Part shown: one piece after another, positions 35,890 through 48,700 of the stretch
Layout: each line of letters starts with the position of its first letter
Numbering within the stretch: the stretch's first letter is position 1
Assembly: GCA_003254885.1 (NCBI GenBank)
Contig: QANT01007069.1
Coordinates: forward strand, 1-64,000
Reading direction: 5' to 3'
DNA from: Purshia tridentata
Lineage: Eukaryota > Streptophyta > Magnoliopsida > Rosales > Rosaceae
Length of the DNA stretch: 64,000 nt
Program-made: the position numbers and the translations under genes
Notes under the pieces: generated by a model
Seen by the model: the letters and a program-made list of their open reading frames with translations, nothing else
Databases searched by the model: none
Told to the model about the DNA's origin: nothing

Positions 35890-37863
35890 TTAGGGAGTGC
35901 TTCCTGAATTGGAAGGCGAAGAAGAATCAGATGTTGTAAGGTCATCTAAAATGGACTTGGTCCCATCTTCTCCAACACCATTTTTCCCAATATCCTGAAT
36001 CATCCGATGCACCATGCCCATTGTTGGACGATCTTTAGGCAAGGGAGCCACACAAAGCAAAGCCACTTCCCAAAGAGCCCACATTTCCTCCTTCATCTCT
36101 TTGTCACCCAACAGCTCAAAATCCAACACTTCCCATGTACACTCTCTGTGCTTGCCAAAAACCCACTCCACCAAGCCCATTTCTCCTTCTTCATCATCCA
36201 CCACTCTGCCTGTCAAAATCTCCAGCAGAACCACCCCAAAGCTATAAACATCGCACTTCTGGTGAAACTTTGTTGAGCTGTTTCTGTTGGGGAGCAGAAG
36301 CTCTGGGGCTTTGTATCCACTGTGTGATGAAAAATGAGCAGGACAGAGCTTTTGGAGGCCAGTGTCAGCAATACAAGCATTACCCATATGATCAATTAAG
36401 ATGTTTGATGAAGTTATGTGTCCATGGAAGAGCTTCTCGGCTTTGACTTTGTCACAACCATGAAGGAATGCAAGGCCTTGTGCAGAGCCCAAAGCCAGTT
36501 TGAACCTAGTGGCCCAATCCAACTGTGTCCTACCCGGGCCTCTATTCCCATGCAACACAAAATTGAGGCTTCCATTGGGCATTAAATCATAGACCAACAG
36601 CAACTCGTAGCTAGAATTGTTGTACGCTTTAAGGCTCACAATATTCTCATGCCTCAGCCCGCCAACCCGTTGCAAAAGCCCATCAACCTCCTTCCCTCCA
36701 ATTCTCTTCTCCCTCACCCTTTTGACCACCACCACATCGCCGCCATCCATTGCCACCTTGTACGTGGTCCCCACACTCCCCTTCCCCAACATCTCCGCCG
36801 AGGCCTTCAGCAAATCGCTTACCTTACCAACACCCTTGCAGCCACCTTCCAACACCACCATGTCTTCACTCTCTCTGGGCCCGCCACCAAGCCCATGCGG
36901 CCTATGCAGCCCATGCTCGTTAGACCAGGCCCCACTTTTCTTCTTGCTCGTCTTCAATTCTCCGGGCCCATAATGTTTTTTCACGTAGCCGTATACGTTG
37001 GGGGCCCCACCCTCGCTGCTGCTTCTCTTCGTGCACGTCCAAAAGCGCGTGACGACCACGGCCATCGCAAACAACACCGCCGCTATGCCGACGCTACTGA
37101 TCGTGACCACCACTGCCTCGCCCGACCCACCGTGTTTTCGACCCGAGTCTCCAAATGGATTATGGGCGGTCCGATTAGAGCATTCGTACGGCAATGGCTT
37201 GCCGCAGAGGTGGTCGTTTCCGGCAAACGACACCGCACCGAATCCAGACATCCACGACGGAATTTCGCCGGAGAGATTGTTTTGCGAGACGTCGAAATCC
37301 GAAATGGAACCGGAATACGTGTTGGGTGAGCTGAGTGTCCCGGTGAACGAGTTGGACTCGAGCCGGAGGGTTAAGAGGGGCAACTGGGTGAACTCGGTCA
37401 TCGGAATTTCGCCGGAGAAGTTGTTGTGCGAGAGGTCGAGCCTCAGAAGGTGGCGGAGGCTTGTGATTCCAGCTGGGATGGGGCCGGAGAAGCGGTTGTG
37501 GGACAGGTATAGGTGGTTGAGGTTGTGCAACGCAGAGAAGTTGGGGGAGGAGGAGAAGTGGTTGTGATTGAGGCTCAGGACTTTGACGTGGGAGAGTTGG
37601 GTGAGCGGCTGAGTTGACCCGGTGAGGTTGAGGCTCTCGAGTATGAGTCTCGTGACCCGGTGGGTTTTTGGGTGGCAGGAGACGCCGAGCCACGACCCGG
37701 AGCACAGGTCGGAGGAGGTGACCCAGGAGGAGAGCGCATTGGAGGGGTCGGAGGTGGCCTTGAACTCCAGCAAGGCGGTGGTTTCTTCTGGGTTAGAGAG
37801 AGAAAGAGAGAAAAGGAGTGAGAAAAAGAAGAACGTGGGGAGAAAACTGAGTTTTCTCGACAT
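35890..37863 (-). CDS. LRR-III receptor-like kinase with a degenerate (pseudokinase) catalytic core
   Basis: One uninterrupted exon, 657 residues. Layout: signal peptide (about 1-23); LRR N-terminal domain with a WLGVSC-type cap; about five leucine-rich repeats (roughly 70-210); TM helix (about 249-275); then the kinase domain. The glycine loop LGKGSVG and the VAIK-type Lys (about 381) are kept. The catalytic loop reads HGHITSSN (about 481-488) instead of HRDLKxxN, and the metal motif reads DTG (about 500-502) instead of DFG. YKAPELL and DVYSFGVVLLEILTG are intact. Loss of the catalytic Asp implies an inactive kinase that signals by scaffolding, as known for several LRR-III proteins. The ATG at 37863 is preferred; the frame opens upstream only with a GTG. 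The intron common in LRR-III kinase regions appears absent. Ligand and exact orthologue are unknown. Confidence 0.93.
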   Translation of the reverse strand: MSRKLSFLPTFFFFSLLFSLSLSNPEETTALLEFKATSDPSNALSSWVTSSDLCSGSWLGVSCHPKTHRVTRLILESLNLTGSTQPLTQLSHVKVLSLNHNHFSSSPNFSALHNLNHLYLSHNRFSGPIPAGITSLRHLLRLDLSHNNFSGEIPMTEFTQLPLLTLRLESNSFTGTLSSPNTYSGSISDFDVSQNNLSGEIPSWMSGFGAVSFAGNDHLCGKPLPYECSNRTAHNPFGDSGRKHGGSGEAVVVTISSVGIAAVLFAMAVVVTRFWTCTKRSSSEGGAPNVYGYVKKHYGPGELKTSKKKSGAWSNEHGLHRPHGLGGGPRESEDMVVLEGGCKGVGKVSDLLKASAEMLGKGSVGTTYKVAMDGGDVVVVKRVREKRIGGKEVDGLLQRVGGLRHENIVSLKAYNNSSYELLLVYDLMPNGSLNFVLHGNRGPGRTQLDWATRFKLALGSAQGLAFLHGCDKVKAEKLFHGHITSSNILIDHMGNACIADTGLQKLCPAHFSSHSGYKAPELLLPNRNSSTKFHQKCDVYSFGVVLLEILTGRVVDDEEGEMGLVEWVFGKHRECTWEVLDFELLGDKEMKEEMWALWEVALLCVAPLPKDRPTMGMVHRMIQDIGKNGVGEDGTKSILDDLTTSDSSSPSNSGSTP

Positions 37864-40251
37864 GTTTTCTTTTCCCCTCACTCAGATTCTCGAGAAAGTT
37901 GTGGAGAAAGAAAATGAAAGGCGCAAGAGAGAAAAGACCGTTAAATTACCGCCAGTAACTAGCCGTTGACAAAAACAGAGACGTTTTGATTACAGATAAG
38001 CAACTCCGTTTGTCGTTTTGACCACCTAAGTTGTCTGTTCACCAAATGAGGTTTTTTTTTGTTAATAACCATATGCTCACCATTACCTTAATTCCTCGTT
38101 CTACAAGGCACATAATTATATATAGCTATAAAACAATTTTGACCATGATTCTGATATTTGATTTGTATAGTAATGAGAATCAAAAATATTTTATACTGTA
38201 TATAGAATCATTTTCGAAACATAATATGAAACTTTGAACTTATGACAAAAGTAATTTAATGATAATAAATATGAAAATAAAATCTGATAATTAATTTTCA
38301 TCGTTTGCTTATTAAACATAGAAATAAAATCCGATAACCATTTCCATGTCTCTGTTCCCGCAAGAGAAAATAGGTCAATGTTTGCATGTGGATTTCATTT
38401 GCTTCAAAGCTTATTAATTGTTGGTGGTGATTTTAGTTGAGTACATTTGAATATGCAGCCCGAACACGTTTCTGGAGAAAGAGACAGTGCAAACGACTAA
38501 GCGAGGCAGTGCCAGTGAGCAATGAAAGAGACAAGCTTGTCAATTTTGTCATGGTTCCAATTAATGGTGCAAATAAAACAGATTGCTCATCTTCTCTGCT
38601 TAAAGAGCCTACTATAAGTTGGTAGTGTCTTTTACATTATGAATTTTGTTGATGACAGAATAAGAAAGAATACTATAACTATTATTCAAGGATATGTTAT
38701 GTCACACTTTGCCAATTATAAGTAATTAAAAAAACCATAATCGTGAAAGTTTGGACCCTGCAATTCCATATCCACATGCGATATGCCCAATAAATGAGGC
38801 AGGAGCCTGGATGGCTGATTCGGTCCAGCCCAGTTTGCCCTGCCTTGGAGTTCAAGTAAAAAAATCTAGGGTCCTAGTCCAACCTTTTTCAGTAGGCCCC
38901 ACCATTATTGTCTCTAATCTCTATATGTTAGTCCTTAATTTGATATGTTAATTAGGGTTATATTTAGTTTGGAAGCACAATAAACATTACACAGTAAGAA
39001 TAAAGTGGAAAGCCAGAGTGTTAAGGAAATGACAAATGCTGAAGCATCAAACCGAAGCCCATTGGTTTCGTTTGCTTTGGTGGTTCTCGTTCTCGTTCAT
39101 AATTAAGCGTAAAAGAGGGCTAAAGCTTCTGACTAAAATTCCAACTGCCCCTGACAACCAGACAAGCAACACAGAAACCACGTGCACCCGAATTTAATCA
39201 TCCCATCTATCACACACCAATACACCATCACCATCATGCATTGCACTAACATTTGCAATTCCAAATTAACATATCTAATAATGATTATTAATTTCATTTA
39301 CAAAAATTATGTGTCAATAGAGTCAATACACGTATCGTTTTGACCGACAACAACAACGAGAATGCGATTTGGATTTGAAAATAGATGCCCTGCTTTGGTT
39401 GTTTTTTTCACTTCACTAAACAAAAACATGTTGGTGATAAATAATAATATCTGTTATGTTATTGCCAAGTATACAAGGCATGGACTTGGATGGGTGAAAT
39501 TAATGTCACCCAACAAAAATGCGAGTGAGTGTGAGAGTGTGAGTGAGTGCCTTAGATTTCAGCACCAACTAGAAGACTGGGAGTGGGTTCAATATTGAAT
39601 ACTAAATAACGTGGACCCGCAACCAACTCACACTTATCAAGTGAAAAGAAAACACACCAATCACTCAAATCTCTGTTAAATAATGGGTAAAATACACTAT
39701 CTTTTTTTTTTTGGCCAGGGGTAAAATACACTATCTTAATTTACAATTCATGACTTTTTTTTTGTCGGTAGATAATAGAATGAAGTTTTCTAGGTATTTT
39801 GCTCTCAACATGCATGGTCGATTGAAACCCGAATATTAATTATGGAACCATAATAATAACACCATACTTAGAAAGCAAAATTAAAATCAGCTTATATTTT
39901 CTGCTCATAATAAAACAGTTTGTATTATGCAGCTAAAATTTGAAGACAATTACAGAGACAAACAATGTAGAAGGCAAGAGAGTGTATCATCACAATGCAT
40001 TTCCATGAAAAATCAAATTCACTTACATCAACAAAGTATTAAAGAAAAAAGAAAAATTAAAGAGGAAGAAATAAGGGATTCTAATTTGAACCTCAAATTT
40101 CCTCTCAACCCTACTACCAACTATCAACCTTAATTTTTTCTCATCCAATTCTTCATCTTTTAAAGCTCTTTAAAAGTTTACAAAGGCCCCTCAAAAAAAC
40201 CCATTTAAAAAAAAATGCATTAAAAAAAAGCACTTAATTATAAGCAAATTA
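37864..40251. other. Spacer upstream of the receptor gene
   Basis: Contains the promoter of the minus-strand receptor gene at its left end and the 3' region of the NHL gene at its right end. Short direct copies of GGTAAAATACACTATCTT flank a poly-T near 39685-39740. No gene recognised. Confidence 0.55.
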
Positions 40252-41076
40252 TTAAAAGGTCCATTTCCAGATCTTGATCCGAAGATCAACCTTGCATTTG
40301 GAGTCAGAAACCGAAGCCACCGACGGGGACTTACCTTTCGGTACAACCCCTTTAATACCTTGACACGTAACCCTAATCCCCACCTTCTTGCTCTTGAGCT
40401 TTCCCATCGTCACCTTCACTTTGGTGTCCAACTGTATCTTCAGCGGCACCCCATTCTTCTTCCTCAGATCGGATCTCAGCGCCTTCACCGACTCGACATC
40501 GAGATCCTGAGCCGCCGCCGACAGAACAGTCCGGAACGCCGTGCTGTTCTTCTTCTCGCTGGTGAACGACGGGATCGACCCATTTCCGATTTCGACGTCG
40601 TTGGCGGAGACGGAGATGGTGAAGGGCTCGTAGGAGAAGACGAGGTGGTTGTTCGGGTTTTTGGACGCGACGGTGAGGTTGAAGAGGGTGCTGAGGTGTG
40701 ACGTGGCGGCGTCGGCAGAGGTGGTGAGGTTGAGCTTGGAGATGCGGAGGGAGGTGACGGTGAACTCCGGGCGGTGGGGATGGTAGAGGATGTAGACGCC
40801 GGCGCCGGCGATGGCGGCGAGGAGGGCGATGGCAAGGAGGATGAGGATGGACCAGAAGCAGCAGCAGCAGCAGAGGTTGCGATGGCTGCGGCGGTGGCGG
40901 CGGTGATGGTATTGGGGTTGTGGGCGGTAGGGTTGCCGGAGTTGGGGTTTGGTGGCTGTGGGGTTGGCGGTGGCGGGAGCGTTGGTGGTGGCGGTGGGGT
41001 TGAGAGTGGCACCGCCATTGGTGCCGTTGAGGCCGTTGGTGGTGGGTTTGGACGATGGGTAGACTCTGTCTGTCAT
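40252..41076 (-). CDS. NDR1/HIN1-like (NHL) LEA_2-domain membrane protein
   Basis: Single exon, 274 residues. NHL proteins are plant plasma-membrane or cell-wall-associated proteins of defence and stress responses. A Pro/Thr/Asn-rich N-terminus (1-55) leads to a basic stretch (YHHRRHRRSHRN, about 56-67), a run of five Cys (69-73, likely S-acylated) and one TM helix (about 74-98). The LEA_2 beta-sandwich follows with the NPNNHLVFSYEP motif characteristic of the family and several N-glycosylation sites (NLT, NGS, NST). The N-terminus is therefore cytosolic and the LEA_2 domain outside. The ATG at 41076 is the first in frame after a purine-rich leader; upstream in-frame sequence has only GTG. 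It most resembles the NHL6/NHL13 group from memory. Confidence 0.92.
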   Translation of the reverse strand: MTDRVYPSSKPTTNGLNGTNGGATLNPTATTNAPATANPTATKPQLRQPYRPQPQYHHRRHRRSHRNLCCCCCFWSILILLAIALLAAIAGAGVYILYHPHRPEFTVTSLRISKLNLTTSADAATSHLSTLFNLTVASKNPNNHLVFSYEPFTISVSANDVEIGNGSIPSFTSEKKNSTAFRTVLSAAAQDLDVESVKALRSDLRKKNGVPLKIQLDTKVKVTMGKLKSKKVGIRVTCQGIKGVVPKGKSPSVASVSDSKCKVDLRIKIWKWTF

Positions 41077-44000
41077 TTTGAGGAGGTGGGTTTGGATTGG
41101 ATTGGGTAGAGAGAGAGAGAGAGAGTGAGATTTGGTGAATTTGTAGTAAGGTTTGTGAGTGGAGAAGAAGAAGAGAAGAGGAGTAGAGAAGAAGAGAAAG
41201 TGAAAGGAAAGAGATGGAGTACCGAAAGACAAAGAGGATGCTTCCACCTCACCAAATGTTTCTGTGTAAAGTCCTTTCCTAAGAATCTTTTACGCGGTAG
41301 TAAATTGGTAATCAAGATATAATTAATTTCGACATTAATGGAAAATATTGATTTTAAAGATTTAAAAAATCAAACAAAATATCATTACAAAAAAATGATA
41401 GCTACTTTTTTATTTTTACCCAAATACTATATTAAACTTGATGTACTGAAAATACATATGAAGACAGGTTAATCGGCTTTTAAGATTAGAAAAAATGTGA
41501 GACTTGTAATTGTCAAATCACTAATTAAAGTCTAATTAAACATTTAAATTCTAATTAGACAATTAAAAATATGATATTTAACTATTATAAGTAAATCAAA
41601 ACTTTAAATAATAAATTATGAAATTAAAACTACAAATACAAGTTATAGAACACTCAAATTATCATGAATGTAAATTGTAATTTACTCAATAAAATATATA
41701 TTAAAGATGCTATCAGAATTTGAGAGTAATTTTGTACATGCTTACCAACTAAAAACGGTTGGATTTGTGAGATGTGATTTCGTTTGCACATCTCACACGT
41801 GTAGTCGACATGTGATTGAGTGAATTGTCAGGAATGTGGGGTCCAGTTGGCAACACCTTTCTCTTATCTTTTTTCCTTTTTTGTTTATTTTATCTCTTCC
41901 TTCCTTCCTTACATGTTTATGAACATAATGTAGCGTGCAGGTGATAAGAAACTAGAAAATCATGCTTTAATGACCACTGAATGATTAACTGCAAATTTTT
42001 GATTTATTACCTCAAAATATGAAAATAAAATGAATGAATATTAAACGGGGAGGATTTGCCATTTTGGTTGATGAAAGATCTTTCTTTTTTTGGAATTTTG
42101 TGTGGTGCATATTATTATTATGGGCCTACACCCTAAGGCCCATTAAAGCAAAGAGAACCCCACCGACGACTCTAGGTAACAGTATTTATTGAAATTATGA
42201 GTTAGCTGCAGGTTGCACTGTAATTAGTTAGTTAATTAATCTTAGTCAGTGGGTCAGTGGTCAGTGGTTGCATTAACTTTACTCCCAAGTCAATTGAGAA
42301 CGCATTAACAATGTTGCTTTCGAGGTTGGATGATCCTTTTATTTTAATAACATCACAACTCTCATAGCAAATGAGTGACAATAATGACATAATAAGCCTA
42401 CCAAATTTCGATGCCAAAGTTTCTATTTGGAATAAAGGATATGTACTTGAACAGCAGATATATTATATATATGTTGCAGAGTTCAATTAAATTTCAGTGC
42501 CACTGCCACCCACATCGGTTATGGCTCAGAAATTTCCATCATAGGAGTGCATTACTTCAATGCAGAAAGATAAATCTTTGAGGGGATTTTTCCAAAAAGT
42601 CAAAAGATCACAAGTTATCTACACCCAAGCTTAAAAGAGAGTTTGGAGGATAGAACATAGGTATTTCAAGCTCTGCTTTGATAGCTAAGACTCGTTAGAG
42701 TGTCTTGCAGAACCGAAACTTGTGCAGCATGCTCAAGATTTGCTTGCTGATTTGGTGCACCACCTTGTGCATGTCAGCATGCGCATTACCTACTTCAAGG
42801 TTTGTTGGGGTGGCTAGGTGTGTTTGGATCATGTTCTATTAAGTCAGCTAATGGTCTGTTGCTTCTAATGGGCCTGCCCAAATTTGGATTGGGGTTGGGT
42901 TTAGCTGCTGCTTATAGATAGTTTGGGGTGACTGACTAGACTTTGCAAAGTCTTCGGAGATAAATGTTTATTTTTAAATTGGAACATATATATGATCCCA
43001 TGATAGTAGACACGCATCTGTTCCTGCATGCACATGCATACATGTGAGTGTATTTAGTTAGATTCTTAGATACATGATAGTATAGCAAAATGGTCCAAAA
43101 GAACCACAATATACATATGAAGGGCATGCCTATGTTTGTCATGTAAAGAGCAAATTGTGTGTCATACATGTGCCACAAAGGTAATATGAGCAATTTTGAT
43201 TGTTCCCCCTGTTGCTTACCCAATAATATCCACATTATCAGCATAATGGATGATAAAAGTTGTGGAATCTATCATGGCACACTCACAATTCAATATAATG
43301 AGGGTATAATCTTCTTTGGCCGGTCCAAAATTAGCCAAACCGATATTGCACACGACTATCTGGTCTGGGATCTGGAAGAAAAGCCTTCAAAAAAGTCATA
43401 GAAACATAAAGAATCCATATTCAACCCTCCAAGTCCTATATCTCCTACATCACAACCGCAAAAGTGGTGAATTAAGTCAAGGTCTTATACCATTTGTCAC
43501 CTGTAATCTGTCATCACAGTGCAGTTACAAATAAGGGTTACAATCTGTCCACAACACAAGTGATTCAATTCCAGCTGAACTATGGCCTCGTAACCTTTTC
43601 ACTTTTCCTATACTCTGGTGCCAGCGGTCAATGGCTGTCACCATGTCACAGCCACCAGGAGGGAGCAGTTCATAAAAGGGGAGAAGGGGACATTCTTGAC
43701 TAATCCCATATCTTGTTCCAGCTTGGAGAATAATTTATTAAAGCCAAAAATGATTTATCTAATTGCTCACTGGCAGAGACATGTTCAACTAATACTGAAG
43801 AAGTGAAGAGTGGTACAATTAGCTCGTTACCTCCTCCAATGACACCTTGTTTACAGAAGACTTTCGAGCATCCGCTAGCCACAGAACAGAAAATTTCATC
43901 ATCAGCCTTGCCTATTCATGAGCATTCTTTAGAGGCACCTATTCTGTTATCAAGCCCACTAACATATAAGAAAAATAAATACCTTCGAGAATTTCTTCAA

Positions 44001-44087
44001 GGTATCAGCTGATACAACCCATCACATCATATACAAACACAGAAACATCAGACAAGCAATTTAAAACATTAGGTACAATTTAACCTT
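41077..44087. other. 3-kb spacer between NHL and CREST-like genes
   Basis: AT-rich. The left end is the NHL promoter. The right end (about 43-44.1 kb) could hold the 3' untranslated region or an unrecognised final exon of the minus-strand CREST-like gene. Small open frames show no domain. Confidence 0.5.
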
Positions 44088-45783
44088 TCATTTCACAAAG
44101 ATCATAATATAATAAAAAGTTTCACTAACTGCAGAACCAAAGTACCTTTGACATTTTAAGTTTCTTTGCATGAGCATAATACTGAGCAGAACAGGGACCA
44201 TCACCGAAGACAAATGCTCCAAAGAGTGCCCACTGATCATGTAATGATTTGCATGGTATATTTTCCTGTCAGCAAAAGCTTCAAATTTGGAGAGAAGGTA
44301 AACCCCTGTAAGCAATCTGTATTAGATGAATGAGAAGAGTAGATTCACTGAAAGACAAGAAAGGGAAAAGAAAGAAAGCAATACTACCTCACCAAATGAT
44401 GAACGAGACCTACCTGATGCCCAAAGCCAATATCTCGAGTGAGTATATCTGGGTGGGAACACAAATGTCATTACTGGAATTGCTATACATGGAATAAACT
44501 GGAACATCATGTACAATCTGGTATCATTATATGTTCTGCAACCAAGTTGTGAACCATATTTAGCAAACAAAAGAAAAAAAAAAAATAATTCATGCATACC
44601 TCAAAAATAAGAGTTTAGCACAACAACACAGAGAAAATGCAAAGCTTGAAACACAAAACTAACCTTTCAAACGCAGTACTAAGAAAAGCAATGAAAAGGA
44701 GTGCAAATAGACAACCTAAACCAGTCCTCCCTCCCACTTTCTCCACTATAAAACTAGAGAAAAGTGAGGAGTATGCAATCATCATCTGCAATTCAGAATC
44801 TACTTCAACCATTGCAATAAATTTAGAGAAACAGGAAAGGTGGAAAATGCCTAAAAGAGCCCAGTTCCTCTCCTTGTTTACCAGAAAACCCATGGAGCAT
44901 AACATTTTATTTTCTTCTTTTTCACTCATGCTCTTTTTGTTTATAAAAAAAAAAAAAAAAATAGGGACCGCATATCAAGTTCGCCAACTGGGTAGACACT
45001 TGCACTGGCATACATTTATTTTCCCCTTTTGAGTGAGAATTTGATTGAATTAGGCACAGTTGAGAGGACAGTTTTGTTTTTGTTAGTCTAGAATTTTATA
45101 AAATAGAGCAAAGACATTCTCCCAAAAGAAATAACAAACAGAGCAATTGGTACAAACAAATAGCTAAAATTGAGAGCTGTTGGATGAAATTCAAATGCTA
45201 ACCGGCAAGTTGTCCCATGTTACTCTATTATCCTCGGGCTTCAAATGATAATAAGCAGAGCCAAAAGCCAGCCCTGCTATTCCTGCATAGAATAGTGCCC
45301 AGCCCCAAACTTCACCTGGCAAACTAAAACCAAAGCAACCCAAAATTAACTCCAATGACATCAACTATAAGAAAGAAATCATAGTATCAAGTAATATAGA
45401 ATGTAGAAGTACAGAACCTGATGTTGAAAAGGCCTCCTTGGACACAGAAAACAAAACCCAGAACCCCAACAACCAAAAATGGGAAATTTGTGATCACATT
45501 CAATGTGTTAGGCACTCCTGTCAAAAACCCAGATAACAAAATTAAACAAAACATACATAAACAGTAAGAAATAGAAATAGAAAGAGAAAGAAAAAGAAAA
45601 AGACGGGAAATTTGAAATTTGGGTACCAAGGAAATTGCGCATATCAGCATAGAGATGGTGTTCTGGAGAGTGAGAAATCTTGGGAGTGACCAACATGAAG
45701 AACATCAAACACAGAAACGCTCCTCCCCACACACGCCTTCTCTTTCCTCTAATCGCAAGCTGTTGAGTTACCATCCACACCAT
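44088..45783 (-). CDS. CREST-superfamily (ceramidase-like) multi-pass membrane protein
   Basis: Six exons on the minus strand: 45783-45627, 45517-45418, 45323-45203, 44785-44664, 44535-44414 and 44305-44088. All joins keep frame and give 279 residues with about seven hydrophobic segments. The protein aligns by pattern with CREST membrane hydrolases (alkaline ceramidases and relatives). It shows NFLGVPNTLNVITNFPF near the start, the SAYYH motif (Ser and His), the Asp of TWDNLP and the HSLEH pair (HxxxH), which together would make the metal site. Family logic suggests hydrolysis of an amide or ester in a membrane lipid, but the substrate is unproven. The 3' end is uncertain: exon 6 reads through to a TGA at 44088-44090, but a donor-like CAAAG/GTACTT just after QRNLKCQR could lead to another exon. 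Confidence 0.8.
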
Positions 45784-48700
45784 CTCTCTCTGTCTCTCTG
45801 TCTCTCAATGTAAAGGTCACTCCTTTTCTGTCTCTTAGTGCACACTGCCTTTCCTCTTGTCTTTAGATTCGAATGCGTGTGTTACAGTGCCAACTTTCTT
45901 TTCCGCTTTCATTTTGATTTTCAGATTTTTGATGTTGAGATGTTTTCGCTTTTCAAAAGGGACCAATTTTAAGCAATTTGCAGATACATTTGCATGTGTT
46001 TGTTGTTTGTGAAAGTCCCTTTTGTCATGGACTCTGTTGTTGAATGTTGGTTTCTAATATTTCATAGTTCATACTCGGTTTAGCAAGAAGATCATGCCTA
46101 GCCCGCGTGGCCACGTGTACTCCTTGTGGAAATCAACGGCGGTAAATGGCCTGTGATCTATGACTAATAACAGTCTCGTATTTTACGAATAAACTAAATC
46201 TTCGAGGCAGTCCCGACTCCCGCCCCTCTTCTCGGATTACAACTTTAGTTTGAGAAGATGCTCCTCTCAAATTCAACTTTAATTGGTTTTTCAAGGGGAA
46301 TTTTGGTCTGTTTATATCTCCTTATTGTTATTAATTATGCTCGAGCCATTCAAAGTATGTACAACTATAAAGAATAATAACAACACAAAAAATACTAATA
46401 TGGTCTTTGTAGTTTTAACTGTTTAAATGCTTTTTCAATTAAGTTCATGTCGTTAGATTTTTTTTATAATTAACAATAAATTGAAAAAATTTCGTCAATT
46501 TATCAGAAAAAAAAATTAATTTGCCATACTTCAAATCGGTTCCTTATGCATTTAAAACATAATGAACCAAAATTTTATTTAACAAGTTGATGGGTCTCTC
46601 TATTTGTCATTGATTAAAAACAAAACCTACCTACATGTGTATGGGTTAACAAATTTAAACTATAATGACCAAAATTGGTTATCTTTCCTAGTAACACAAT
46701 TTGACACCTCATCTTGTAAGGATGAAGTCAAACAAATTTTCAAAGAAGATTATAAATTTTGTAGATTAATAATTAAAGAAGAAATATTTTCATATATGTA
46801 AGGGAAATATACATCTACATTCTCATATGTTAATCATGTGATCACTTATTGCGAGAATTTTCTCCGACTTAAATAGTGTTTGCTACTGCTTGCTTGGCCC
46901 CAAAAAATAGTGTTTGCTAGTGGAGCTTAACTATGGTTGAATGCATCCACCAAAACCTTTTGTTTTCTTGTATGAGATGTATACTTGTATCTACCACTAT
47001 AACCATAAGCTATCTTTCTATCAGAGCACCACAACTTCCCAAGAACAAGACAAAACATGAAAGAGAGCAACACCTTGTCACCTCACACATTACATATGCC
47101 CACATTCTCCTTGATTATACCACATGTATGATTATCAAATATATATCGTACGTGCTCTAATTCCTTATATATCAATAAATGATTCTTCATTTTTTTTGCG
47201 ATATAAAATTGGACCAATACACTAATCAGGCCAATTTTCTTCAAGGTAATGAAATCCGCCATTATCATGAGCTAAATGGGAAGTCGAAACTGGGTTAATA
47301 ACATAATAAGACCAATTGGAAATTCAAATACTTACGTATTTAATTTCAATCATGCTTCATTGTATATCCTGGTCTCTCAATACAGTGTTTAAATTCAAAT
47401 CTGACACAAAAATTTAACAGCAGAGGCAGTCAGGCAAATATATATATATAATTTAAACCAAAAAAATACTGATAGCATTGGCCTTGGTACACCAAAAACA
47501 TAGCATGTCCTTGTTTCAGACACGGTAGCAAGTTTTGATGTTGTGGGCTTGGATCCTCTGTCTGTGGTCCTACAATACAAAAATATATACACAACTTTGT
47601 TTTTAAAATTGACCATAATTTTTTTTTTGGGGGACTAATATTGATAATCAGGTTGAGCATCTCACTGTCACAGTTTGTAACACGCAAAGGCATGATCTCC
47701 TGTGTATTACCATTAAAATATGGCTTCTGCAGATCCACAAAAGACATTGCTTCCACAACAATTAGAGCATCATCTTTTTGTTTCTCAAGTATTCAAATTT
47801 CTTAATCCCAAAAACCAATATCAAATTTAGAAAAAAAACTTCTATATCACGATTGTATATACCTTATGTGTATCAAAAAAACAACTAGCCTAGCAAAACA
47901 AAACAAAAACAGAAAGCAATAAACCGTAATTAAACACAAAAAGCAACCAGTCATGTTGCCAATCAAAATCACACATTTCGTTAATAGAAAAAGCATTTTC
48001 TCCCATATCATAAACATAACAATTCGAATTAGAGTAACAGTGGAGACAAGAAAAGGATAATTGGACCCATGTTGCTCAAAGTGAGAGATAAAGTGATGTT
48101 TTACCCTCTAATTATGTGGTGGTCCCACTTCATCATCAGAATTCAGACAAGAAAAACATTGATAATAACCCCAAAAAAAAAATTGATAATAAATCAGAGG
48201 GACCACAAGAACCCCATCCGAGATGGTAGAGACATTTATGAGATGTATATTAAATCTGGGAAACCCCCGGTAATTGATGTATGAAAGACCGTACTGGATA
48301 TATGGATGCACCGGATCAAATGGTGTTGATGCCTGTACCGAAACAAAATCTCCCACGTGCAACCACACAACCAAACACCTCAACATACGGATAAGCATAA
48401 GTGAGGAGATTTGACTAAACTGCCCTGCCCCACCCTCTGTATACATCACTTAAAATCCAATATTCTGTGGGCAATACAGCCAATACCGTTCCCTCCACAA
48501 ATACTAGAGACCACAGCCACATGAAAGAGCAGAAGACACAGTAGTGTTGAAATTATAGGGCTCTATTCCCAAGCACCCTCGCATTATAACAAAAATAGAC
48601 ACAAAAAGTATATAAATATAAAATTTCTCACCAAAAATGATATAAACAACAGGATATTGCCTATATACATCACATCAAAATCTCTTTTCTCAGACAAAAA

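Noticed and set aside
36649-37329. Long plus-strand frame (226 residues) opposite the receptor kinase
   Set aside because: Antisense shadow of a GC-rich coding exon; Arg/His/Pro-rich with no domain.
40485-41018. Pro/Ser/Thr-rich minus-strand frame of 177 residues within the NHL gene
   Set aside because: Alternative frame of the NHL coding region; the LEA_2 frame carries the conserved motifs.
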